Assembly (NCBI GenBank): GCA_037355855.1 | Contig: CM074766.1 | Coordinates: 1,240,001 to 1,304,000 of the forward strand | Reading direction: 5' to 3' | DNA from: Pseudo-nitzschia pungens | Taxonomy: Eukaryota > Bacillariophyta > Bacillariophyceae > Bacillariales > Bacillariaceae | DNA: 64,000 bases | Shown: one piece after another, positions 7,479 through 16,860 of the stretch | How the letters are laid out: every line of letters begins with the position of its first letter | How positions within the stretch are numbered: position 1 is the first letter of the stretch | Made by a program: the position numbers and the translations under genes | Notes under the pieces: generated by a model | Database searches by the model: none | Told to the model about the DNA's origin: nothing | What the model saw: the letters and a program-made list of their open reading frames with translations, nothing else

Positions 7479-10400
7479 TCACTCCATTGCCTCGAACGAC
7501 GCGCGAAACTCCGAGGCCAGCTTGGTTTCCTGCTCCCGGTCCACTACACAGGACTTCCAGTGCGCCAGTTTGGGATTCTTCAGCACCGACGCCAGGACTT
7601 CCCGGGCAAACTGGAGGGGAACGGCGACGGCCCCCTCGTCGCTCTCCCGCTTGTACAGAAACCGGTGCGAGTGCGTCCGGGTCCGGATCTCGGCGTAGAA
7701 ATAGGAATCCTTCGGTTCGAGGATGGCCCCGACTCCCAGATCCGACTGGATCGACCGGAGGTCGAACCCGGAGGCCCTGGCGTGGGCCACCATCGTGGTT
7801 TGCAAGAGGGTGGAAACGCCGCGGGGAATCGGAACGCACTGGATGTGGGTGTGGTAGCCTCCCCTGGTTTCTACGGCCCGCTCAAAGACAAAGAGGTCCG
7901 ATTCGTAGGTCCTCGAGGCGTGGTCCGCGAGTTTCTCGACCAGCCCCAGCCACTCGCTGCTTCCCAGCGTCCAGGCCCCCCTGCTCGTGTGGGTGACCGG
8001 CACCAGCAGAACGTGGCCGGGATGGACGGGGCCCTTTGGCATCGTGGCGTACCACTCGTCGTAGACTCCAGTGATGAGGTGGGTCTCGCACGTCGGGGAC
8101 GACAAGCAAAACCAGCAATCGGTGCGGCCGTCCGCCGGGTAGTACCGACGCTTCAATCCCAGGGCTTCCAGGACCCGCTCGCGGCCGCCACCACCGCCTC
8201 CCGTCGCTTGGGAGTTTGGTGTGTTCGACGACGACGACGACCTGGACCCCCTGGCCCACCGGAGGGTCGTCCCCACCAATTCCTTCGGGGTGCCGCCCTC
8301 GCCGCTCGGCAGGAGGAGGCCTCCGTCCGTGCTCCTGGTCATGGCGGCCAGCGCCATGGTGGCGGCCGCGTGGGAGGCAAACTCGAGGAACCCGTATTGG
8401 TCCTTGCAGCGGACCGTCACACCCAGGGCGGGTTCGGTGGAAGCCGTCACGCGTTCCGCTTCGTTTTCGACTCCCTCGTTGAGGGCGTCCTCCAGCACGC
8501 GCTGGGCGTGCTTCCGCAAGACCCTCGCAAATTCCGTGGCCGGGGAAGGAGGAAGCGCGTTTCCTTCCCCGCCGTCCGCATCGGTTTCTTCTCCCGCTAC
8601 GCCGGAAGCGCCGCCCGTCGCGGTCTCCCTCGTTTCGTCCTCCCCGGCCTCGGCTCGCGCGTCATGATTCGTGCCCTCCGTGGCCTGCCCCCCACGGTCC
8701 TCCGGTTCCGGAGCATCGGATTTGCCGTTTGTTTCTTCCGAGGAAGCGGCGTCGTTGGCGTTTGCTTTTGCTGTCGCGGGAGTGGTTTCCGTCTCGTCGT
8801 TGTTGGTTTCCCCGGTGACCGACGCCTCGTCGCCCGCGGGAGCTTTCGATTCGGGTTGCGATCGGGGTTGGGATCGCGATTGAGATCGAGACCCGTCGCC
8901 CCCCACGTTCGTGTTGCGAGGCGGATGAAAAAACAGCGTGGTCGAATCCTTGGCCTCCTCCTGCGTCACAAACTGCTGCTGTTGATGCGGATGCGGATGT
9001 TGCTGCGAAAGGTCTCTCCTCTGTTTCTTGTTGTGGTTGTCGGTCTTGTTCGCCGATTTCGTGGCCCATTTGAGGGTCAGGTCGACGCTGTCGATGGTGA
9101 TCCTGCCGCCGCATTCCATCAGGCACTTTAGGGCCTCCGCCTGGGACGGGAATTCCAGAAAGCAGTAGGTGGACGAGGGCACGTTCGGCGGGTGTCGCAC
9201 CCCCAGCACGCCGTGCCCGGAAAAGGCCCGGAGGACCTTGGGAGACCGGGTCGACTGGAGTTCCCCCGTCACGTCCTTGTGGAGGCCGTACAAAAAGAGC
9301 GTCGAGATGTTGGGATCGTCCGGGGGATCCAGCGAGGCCCGCTGGTCGTGGCGGTTGGAACCGGAAGCATCGTCGCGGCCCCGCTTCTTTGTGGCGGCGC
9401 CACCGAAGCGGGAATAGGAAGCGGTGTTCCCGGCATTGGCCTCGCGGACAAAGCCGGGAGCGGACGTTGCCGCGGACGCCGACGCCGACGTCGACGCCGC
9501 CGAAAAGGGGCACGGCAGCGTCGACGAAGCCGCCGAAACCTCCGGGCCGGAAACCAGCGGCACCAATCCCAGGGCGTGGACAAACTTGTGCGTCTTGGGC
9601 GTCTTTCCCTTCCGGACGCTCGCCAGCGCCAGGAACCGCCCGGGGTGCTCGCTGCCCGGGAGCCTGTAGGGTGGCGAGGCGTGGAAGGTGTTCGACGACG
9701 GCGACGGGGACAGGTGGTACCGGGGTTTGCAGGCCAGCGCCGCCTGGGAAACGTCGAAGGACAGCGGCTCGGTGTCGACGTTGAGGACGTCCTCCATGCC
9801 CTGAGGCCAGTCGGACGACAGGAGCAGGTCGCACTGCGGAAACGGATCGGATCGGGATCGTGCATCGATTGCATTGTTGTTGATTTGCGGTGTCGTCGTC
9901 ATCGGGGCACGATAGTGTCGCGGGCACGAGGCCACCAGAAGGGGAGGATGGGTGGTCCCGGTTTTGCTCCCGAGCCGGATCCGGAAGATCTTGAGATCGT
10001 TGTTGTCGCTGTTGCTGTTGCTGTTGCTGTTGCTACCCTTGAGGTAATAGAGATTGGATCCGGTGCCTCCGATCGAGACGATTCCCTGTTCCTCGTCTTC
10101 GGCTTCGCCACCACCCGCCGCAGCCGTCGTGCCCTCCACTCGCTCCTGGAAATACACGGGCATCGGAAAGGCCTCGATGATCGCGTCTCTTTTTCCGTCT
10201 CCGTCTCCGTCTCCGTTTGCATCTCCGTCTCCATCTCCCGCGGTCGAAACCGAGGCCGAAGCCGCATTCTTTGCGGTCCCGACGCAGAAACAGGCGTCGA
10301 AGGGTCCCGCCTTGCTGGTGTGAAGGGCCCGGAGTTTTTTCCTCAGGAATGGGAGGTTCTCCCCCACCGATCCGACCAGGAGAATCTTGACCTTGGACAT
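7479..10400 (-). CDS. CWF19-like protein (CwfJ family), spliceosome-associated
   Basis: A 973-residue single-exon protein of the CWF19L1/CwfJ type, expected in the nucleus with late or post-splicing spliceosomes. CwfJ proteins have been linked to lariat debranching. The N-terminus (MSKVKILLVGSVGENLPFLR, then PFDACFCVG) matches the phosphoesterase-like N domain of CWF19L1. The domain continues to KPRYHL and FVHALGLVPL near residues 230-300. An RRM-like segment follows (TLFLYGLHKDVTGEL ... STYCFLEFPSQAEALKCL), near residues 360-440. A long low-complexity Glu/Asp/Gly/Thr linker comes next, with a second degenerate RRM-like stretch (YGFLEFASHAAATMAL). The C-terminal HIT-like CwfJ domain starts at CWFCLSSP (about 730), carries MPKGPVHPGHVLLVP and the YHTHIQCVPIP motif with paired His, and ends in the second CwfJ C domain. 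The linker makes it longer than typical homologues (about 540 residues). Confidence 0.92.
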   Translation of the reverse strand: MSKVKILLVGSVGENLPFLRKKLRALHTSKAGPFDACFCVGTAKNAASASVSTAGDGDGDANGDGDGDGKRDAIIEAFPMPVYFQERVEGTTAAAGGGEAEDEEQGIVSIGGTGSNLYYLKGSNSNSNSNSDNNDLKIFRIRLGSKTGTTHPPLLVASCPRHYRAPMTTTPQINNNAIDARSRSDPFPQCDLLLSSDWPQGMEDVLNVDTEPLSFDVSQAALACKPRYHLSPSPSSNTFHASPPYRLPGSEHPGRFLALASVRKGKTPKTHKFVHALGLVPLVSGPEVSAASSTLPCPFSAASTSASASAATSAPGFVREANAGNTASYSRFGGAATKKRGRDDASGSNRHDQRASLDPPDDPNISTLFLYGLHKDVTGELQSTRSPKVLRAFSGHGVLGVRHPPNVPSSTYCFLEFPSQAEALKCLMECGGRITIDSVDLTLKWATKSANKTDNHNKKQRRDLSQQHPHPHQQQQFVTQEEAKDSTTLFFHPPRNTNVGGDGSRSQSRSQPRSQPESKAPAGDEASVTGETNNDETETTPATAKANANDAASSEETNGKSDAPEPEDRGGQATEGTNHDARAEAGEDETRETATGGASGVAGEETDADGGEGNALPPSPATEFARVLRKHAQRVLEDALNEGVENEAERVTASTEPALGVTVRCKDQYGFLEFASHAAATMALAAMTRSTDGGLLLPSGEGGTPKELVGTTLRWARGSRSSSSSNTPNSQATGGGGGGRERVLEALGLKRRYYPADGRTDCWFCLSSPTCETHLITGVYDEWYATMPKGPVHPGHVLLVPVTHTSRGAWTLGSSEWLGLVEKLADHASRTYESDLFVFERAVETRGGYHTHIQCVPIPRGVSTLLQTTMVAHARASGFDLRSIQSDLGVGAILEPKDSYFYAEIRTRTHSHRFLYKRESDEGAVAVPLQFAREVLASVLKNPKLAHWKSCVVDREQETKLASEFRASFEAME

Positions 10401-11336
10401 TCTTGATCTCTCGTTTCGTTTTTCGTTTCGTTCCGTTCCGTTCCGGATGGCTCCTCTCGTCCTCCTTTCGAAGCTCGGTCCGAGTCGAATGTAGAAGTAC
10501 GTTTACTCGTTTTTTGAATGAATCCCCGACGCGTACCGTACGAGTATCTCAATCAATCAACCGAGAGGTTTCATCGTTGGAATATTTCGGTGTTTCTCCA
10601 ATTTCCTACCAGTACGTGTACTTACCAGTAACCTTACCGGTATACGTATATTTCGTATCTCTTTCGTTTCATCAACTCATCATCAAAAAGCAGGGAAAAC
10701 GGCGACCGGGTTGTGTTTGTGTCATCGAGGGGATCGTCCCAGACGCATACCGTACGGACCGTTGAATCAAGTCAAAGTAGTCAAAAATCAAAAAAATCAT
10801 TTGCCCCCAAAGGAATGCACAACTTGCCTGTACGTACGGCGGCCATGCGTTTCAAAGACCAACGATCCACACAACACAAGACACAAGACACAAAACACCT
10901 TTTTTTTCTAATCATTGTTTTTATTTAAAAAAAATCTTTGCTTTGGAGGAGGTCCCGGTCCCCAACGGACGACTAACCTTACTCATACTGTTTGATACTA
11001 ATACGATATCGGCAATATGCAACCATTGTTGCACGCGCCCTGCGCTAGTACAACCTTCTACGTGGAAGCTCCTACATTCTAAATACCTCATTCATACCCC
11101 ATCAGAAGGAGAGGTACAGAATGATTTTCAACGGTTTTTAATAGCGTATCAGTTGCGTTTCAATACACTGTAAAATTGATCTTTAAGTAGATTTTTATTC
11201 CCGTATTTTAACACGAGGTGCGCAACTAAGGCAACAAACCGACTGACATGGGAGTTGAGAGTCGCGGAATCTTCCATCCCGGGACTGTTTTCCAAATTTT
11301 TTATTGTAAACTCAGCTCACAAATTTGAGTCCTGCT
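10401..11336. other. Intergenic, CWF19-like promoter side
   Basis: No gene seen. CGTTTC/CGTTCC pentamer repeats lie immediately upstream of the start (10410-10445). A CTTACCAGTAACCTTACCGG cluster at 10621-10640 belongs to the intergenic motif family described in the findings. The rest is AT-rich. Confidence 0.5.
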
Positions 11337-11985
11337 CCCCGCTGCTGCTGCTGCTGCTTCTCCCGCTGCTGCTGCTGCTGCTCCCGCTGCTGCTCCCGCT
11401 GCTGCCCCTGCTGCTGCTGCTCCCGCCGCTGCCCCTGCTGCTGCTGCTCCCGCCGCTGCCCCTGCTGCTGCTGCTACTCGTCGTCCTGCTGCTACTCGTC
11501 GTCCTGCTGCTACTCGTCGTCCTGCTGCTGCTCCCGCCGCTGCTGCTACTCGTCGTCCTGCTGCTACTCGTCGTCCTGCTGCTGCTCCCGCCGCTGCTGC
11601 TACTTGTCGTCCTGCTGCTGCTCCCGCCGCTGCTGCTACTCGTCGTCCTGCTGCTACTCGTCGTCCTGCTGCTGCTCCCGCCGCTGCTGCTCCCGCCGCT
11701 GCTGCTACTCGTCGTCCTGCTGCTGCTGATGCTCCTGCCGCCGCTGCTACTCATTGTCCTGCTGATGCTGATGCTGATGCTGCTCCCGTCGCTGTTGTTG
11801 TTGTTGCTGCTGCTGCTGCTGCTCCCACCACCGCTGCTGCTGCTCCTGCTGCTCCCGCCGCTGCTGCTACTCTCATCCTCCTGCTGCTGCTACTCGTCGT
11901 CCTGCTGCTGCTCCCGCCGCCGCCACTGCTGCTGCTCCCGCCGCTTCTCCTGCTGCTGCTGCTCCTCCTCCTTATTCCTGTTGGA
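11337..11985. repeat. GC-rich triplet minisatellite, about 650 bp
   Basis: A degenerate array built from CTG, CTC, CCG, CTA and GTC triplets. The recurring units are CTGCTGCTACTCGTCGTC (18 bases) and CTGCTGCTCCCGCCG blocks, which alternate. It stays open in several frames only because every unit is a multiple of three: poly-Leu/Val/Pro on one strand, Ser/Arg/Thr/Gly on the other. It lacks a credible start, non-repeat flanks or splice sites, so I treat it as a satellite, not a gene. Confidence 0.85.
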
Positions 11986-14118
11986 TAGGGGAAGTACCCC
12001 TGTTGTTACTGCTAAGGCATGTTTCAAAGTTCAAGTTTATTGTTGTTACTCTTGTCGGTCGAGTGGAGTGTCAAGTAAAATCGGATAACATTTCAAAAGA
12101 AATTCGATGTCAAGTTTATCACGTGATTTTATGCAGTGTTTTTCAGTGTTCTGACTTCGAAATAATTTTGTGATGCATTCCAATGGTCTTAGGCATACGA
12201 CTCAAGACTCAACTGATCTATATTTTGCCCGCGCCTTGTTACATGTACGTACAATTGCACGTGTTTATTGTACTGTGCATTTATTGTTGCAGATTGTTAC
12301 GATACCATCACGGTAGTACGAAGTATGTCTAAGTACGGTTACCGCCGTCTCGAGCGAGCTCGTAGCTCGTAGCTGGTACCGCGAACTTGTCGTTACCATA
12401 ATTAATAATTACGCTCCAATCCGTTCTAATCCGCTCCAATCCGTTTTTAATCCGCTCCAATCCGCTCCAATCCATCACGACTACAATCCGTACCAAAACG
12501 AGAACCCTACATAACTCTCACGGGAAAGTACGAATAGCTGCGGCGCAAGTACTTGTAGCAAGGTTATAGAGTTTGTACCGCTGGATTGTTGGAGCGACCG
12601 AAACAAATCCCAGACACAACATACCTTACTTGTACGAGTTTTATGATTGGGATACTGATATTGCTCGTCCGTACACGCTCAAAAATACTATGGCGCTGGG
12701 TCGTTCTCAACACGAATCTCCAAGGGCCACTCATAATTTTTCTCGAGAGAAGAACCGGAATGAATGAATCAATCGCGCTTCGAGTAGACTGGAGGTCAGT
12801 GGTACACTAATGGTGCCGCATGACGAGATCTCACGCATTCTTCTGTTGGGGGTTTGTTATTATTTTTTGTTGTAAACCGTTTTCTCGCTTTTTTCCTTTG
12901 GCTCTCCACGAACCAAATTTCGCGGAACATTGCATAATCTTACTGGTACGGTAACTTACTTGTAGATTACGAGCACCTTGTACTGGTAAGGTTTAATTAC
13001 GAATACGAGTACGTATTCATGCGAGCATTCATGCGAGTGTTCATACGAGTAAGATTAAAATCTTATTCTTCCAAGAAACTCACCGCATCGTAGGAACTTG
13101 GGAGTAACCTTACACTCGTATCCCGTTCCCTCGTGGAAACCATTCGTTGTTTCCGTTCCACACCGGATCGCATCTCGATCGAGAATATCGCATAACTTGC
13201 GCAGCGTCTCCTATCTCACTGTCACACGTACGTACCTGTTGCGCAGCGTCTCACTTCTCACTGTCACACTTTGTTTCGTTCCGTCGTGACGCATCCTCGC
13301 CGACCATCGCACCGCGGTGAATCATCATCCTCTGTCTCCGTACCATACACGCAGCTGTCATCACCTCCAACGAAGCGCGGAGAAGCAACCGCAGCGGGTC
13401 TGTGAACGTGTCAATCAAATCAAATCAAATCAAATCAAAATCAATCAACCAACCAACCAACCGATACAGTAAGTTACGGTAAAGTACAGTACGTAGTTTC
13501 GGGTGTTCCAGTGGCTTTCTCGTTGATCGATTCATTCGGTGGCGCATTGATTTTGGATTTGCACCCAATACACGCAGACGCAAACGCAACCCCACCCACA
13601 CCCACACGCACACGCACACACATACACACGTTGAAAGAACAGAGTGCGTCCAAGGGGGAAACCGAACAATTCGAAGCAAGGCAGAGCATACAACACAAGA
13701 ACAAACAACATTATTGTTATTATTCCATCTGAAAGATTATTCTGTACGGTACCTGTACACGCACGGTACAACGAGAGCTACACGTACCAGAATCGAATCC
13801 ATTCGAAAGCATTCCTTGTTTTGAGATTGAGAGAGATACGGTACGGTAGAGTATTGATTGATTGATCCAGTTGATCGGGTACTCGTATTCTGTTTCCTTC
13901 TGTTTCCTTCTTCTGTTCCATCCAGCAGCAAGTCACTCCCCAGAAGAATACAATCACAATCCATCCACGAATCAATCCATCCATCCATTCTCCCTCTCTT
14001 GCAGAACGGTGTTCTCTCCTTCAACACGACGAAACGAAACGAAACGAAACGAAACGAAAAGACAACACGAAAAGGAAAGGAAACGAAAACGAAAACGAAA
14101 ACGAAAACGAGACGCGCC
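11986..14118. other. Intergenic with short tandem repeats
   Basis: No gene supported. It holds a CCAATCCG(T/C) tandem (12414-12475), a GTAAC/GTAAG motif cluster (12940-13060), a GCGCAGCGTCTC...TCTCACTGTCACAC duplication (13200-13267), an (AATCA)n run (13411-13445), an (AC)n-like run (13590-13630), and a (CGAAA)n run that forms the 5' leader of the next gene (14028-14110). Confidence 0.6.
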
Positions 14119-15117
14119 ATGATGTCTCACCACCATTTTCCGGAGCAATCCAGCCGAGATTGCTTCTCTTCGAATTCGGATTCGTACCGATTGCTCTCTC
14201 GTTCAACTCCTCGCCGGTACGAAGAAGTTTCGGCTTGCGTTTCCGACTCGGGCGACGCCGACGTGGCCATGGAAGGGGACACGATCCATCCCTCCGCTAC
14301 CAACACCAACTTTACAAACATGAACACGAACACGAACGCAAACGCCAACGCGAATGCAACCGCGAATGCAACCGCTTCCAAGCTGCCTCACCAGCAACAG
14401 CACCAGCAGCAACCGCACCGAAGACGCAGGCTCCGCAAGTCCCGTCCGCTCCACCCCGGTAACGGAGGAATGGGCGGTGGCCGGATCGGAGGCCGACGCC
14501 AGAGGCGCCTCTGGCAGCTGCCCGAGGCCAAGATCCTCGAGTACATCGACTGGATCCGCAAGAAACCCGAGGCCGATCGGACCCCCAACGAGGAACGCTT
14601 TCTGTGGAAGAGCATGATCCGGGGACTCTCTCACGGGAACGGAAGCAACAGCCATTGCAGCAATATCAACGGCAATCGCAACAATTGCAACAATTACATC
14701 AACACCGGAAGCAAACGGAACAAGCAGGACGCCATCCGAGAGATCGTGCAGAGAACGGAGGCCAAGGCCCGGCACGAGCGAACCGAACACGAGGAACTCT
14801 TCTTGCGCATGTTCTACAAGCGCAGGCACAAGGCGCAGCGAAAGACCAAGAAGCACCAAACCGAAACCGAAACGAACCTCTCCTGGATGCGGCAGTCATC
14901 GTCGTCGTCGCAGTCTCGGCAAAATCAAAATCATCGCGAAGGCAACAACAACAACAACAACAACAACGCCAATGCCAACACCCGGTCCGGCCTCGAACCC
15001 ATGGCGAGCCTCGAGAGTCTCCGCGAGAGCATGAACAAGATGGGACTCTCGTCCGACAATCTCAAGCAGGTTAGGTTTGCCGATCCACCCAAGCGCGGAA
15101 ACGATGAGAGGAGATAG
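14119..15117 (+). CDS. Asn-rich protein with two basic KP-RT repeat modules
   Basis: Unrecognised gene of 332 residues. I start it at the MMSHHH methionine because the frame upstream only translates a (CGAAA)n leader. Residues 60-90 are an Asn/Thr/Ala run, followed by a Gln/His/Arg-rich segment. Two related modules follow, at about 127-170 (RRQRRLWQLPEAKILEYIDW, then KKPEADRTPNEERFLW) and 199-240 (KRNKQDAIREIVQRTEAK, then HERTEHEELFLRMFYKRR). Each is a basic patch, a short helix, then a RT.xE.xFL motif. The same arrangement is repeated more regularly in the minus-strand gene at 26762-28561, so both probably share a small basic helical domain. The C-terminus is Ser/Asn-rich and ends with KQVRFADPPK, a possible RVxF-like PP1-docking motif (inference). 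Nuclear location is likely from composition only. Confidence 0.7.
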   Translation: MMSHHHFPEQSSRDCFSSNSDSYRLLSRSTPRRYEEVSACVSDSGDADVAMEGDTIHPSATNTNFTNMNTNTNANANANATANATASKLPHQQQHQQQPHRRRRLRKSRPLHPGNGGMGGGRIGGRRQRRLWQLPEAKILEYIDWIRKKPEADRTPNEERFLWKSMIRGLSHGNGSNSHCSNINGNRNNCNNYINTGSKRNKQDAIREIVQRTEAKARHERTEHEELFLRMFYKRRHKAQRKTKKHQTETETNLSWMRQSSSSSQSRQNQNHREGNNNNNNNNANANTRSGLEPMASLESLRESMNKMGLSSDNLKQVRFADPPKRGNDERR

Positions 15118-15810
15118 GTAGTGCTGATTGATTGATTGATTGATTGATGGATGGATTGATTCGGTTGGTTCTTTTCCCGGACCTCGTCCCCGTCTTGTTG
15201 AGATGCGAGCCAAGAAAGACCGCACGAGGCACGGTGCTATGCAAGCCGGCGAGGGCGTGCAATTCCCTCATTTGTTTCTCGCCTATCGCCTGTCGCCTGT
15301 CCACGAAACGGAAGAGGCAGGATTGTTTTGGATGGGACGGGACGGGACGGGACGGGACGGTACTCAGCGTCCCCGGTCATCCGAGACACGATCGATCGCA
15401 AGGATTCCAATTGGGTTCGATTGGATTACCTCGTTCTATATCTGCATTGCCATCCCGCACACGAGGCATAAGGCACGTTTCTATTACTTGTTCCGGTTCC
15501 GGTCATGAGTTTTGAGCTCCGTGACATTCCCACAAAACAGTGACACCAGGATCCCAGACGGAAACGAATCCGTGCCGCTGGCAGTTGCGTTGCTTAAATA
15601 TACCCATTGATATCGTTGTGGAACGAGCGAGCTTTCCGATCAATCAAAAACTCATATGACGGGACGACGATCCGCAAGACAATACAAGACAATACAATAT
15701 AACTCTGCTGTTCGCTATAAGATTGGCAAGCAGCGCAGAAAACACTACACGATTCCGATGGAATCTCGCGAAGGAAAGATTAATTCATCACTGCAAAATC
15801 ATTGATAGAA
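15118..15810. other. Intergenic
   Basis: No gene seen. (ATTG)n occurs at 15125-15160 and (GGGAC)n at 15336-15358. The remainder is unremarkable up to the repeated block that starts near 15811. Confidence 0.5.
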
Positions 15811-16860
15811 TAGATACACCATTAATCTTATCTCGTGTTATTCAAAAGGATTATTAGAAACGAGAAAACGCAGAAATCGTCTGTATATTGCGCAGTCACG
15901 CTCTGCCGCGAAGCCCAATCTCGGCAACAAAACAGGAAAAAACAAAGCAAAACAGAACAGAACGGAGAAGAACGGAACAAAACGGAATAGAATAGAACAA
16001 AACGGATTGTGTCCGTACGCTATCTATCGAAGAAGTGATCGATCGATCGTTCCGCGGATCGATCGTGGGAGTTCACCATCTATTTTTTATTGTTGCGGGC
16101 CGTTTCGTCGTCGACTGTCCGAGACCCGCATCAGCCACTCCAGGTGCGAAAGACGCCGTCGCTTTGTTCCGTCGAATGGCTTCGTATTGCGCGGTCACGC
16201 TCCGCCGCAAAGCCCAATCTCGGCAACAAAACAGAACGGAACGGAACGGAACAGAACCGAACGGAACAAAACGGATTGTATCCGTACGCTATACATCGAT
16301 GCATCGATCGATCGATCGATCGTGGGTGTTCGCGATGTATTTGTTGCTGCGGGCTTTTTCGTCGTCGACTTTTCGAGACGCGAATCAGTCACTCCCGGTG
16401 CGAGAGACGATGTTTTGTGCCCGGGATATGGTCCGGATCCTCCATCACCACCAGCAACAGCGTCTGCGGGTTGAATATCATAGCATAGATACACTATTAA
16501 TCTTATCTTATCTGATAATAAAAAGGATTATTAGAAACGGAGACAACGCAGAAAGCGTCTGTTTGAAAGAATCGTCGTTTTGTTCCGTCGAACGGCTTCG
16601 TATTGCGCAGTCATGCCCTGCCGAACAGAACAGATCAAAACAAAACGGATTGTATCCGTACGCTATCTAACGATGAATCGATCGATCGATCGATCAGTTG
16701 TGGGAGTTCACGATCTGCTATTGTTGCGGGCTTTTTCGTCCTCGACTGTCCGAGACCCGGATCAGCCACTCCTGAGAAAGATGGTGTTTCGCGCCCGGTC
16801 TGTGGTCCGGATCCTCCATCACCACCAGCGACAGCGTCTGCAGGTTGAACAATCCCGGTT
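15811..16860. repeat. Duplicated copies of the TRAPPC8 gene 3' end
   Basis: Related segments recur up to three times. A TTGTTGCGGGC...TTTCGTCG...GAGACcCG block occurs near 16089, 16341 and 16721. The last copy overlaps the true end of the TRAPPC8-like coding sequence. The ACATAGATACAC(C/T)ATTAAT...AGGATTATTAGAAACG block occurs at about 15814 and 16489. The CGTATTGCGC(A/G)GTCA(C/T)GC block occurs near 15888, 16184 and 16600. Copies have diverged by substitutions and indels. The upstream copies encode broken versions of the TRAPPC8 C-terminus (GSGPYPGHK versus DPDHRPGAK regions). Confidence 0.8.

Noticed and set aside
9192..10406. A 404-codon plus-strand frame
   Set aside because: Antisense to the CWF19-like N domain; no domain of its own.
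11255..12088. A 277-codon Leu/Val/Pro-rich open frame
   Set aside because: It is a translation of the triplet minisatellite; the complementary strand is equally open and neither has non-repeat coding flanks.
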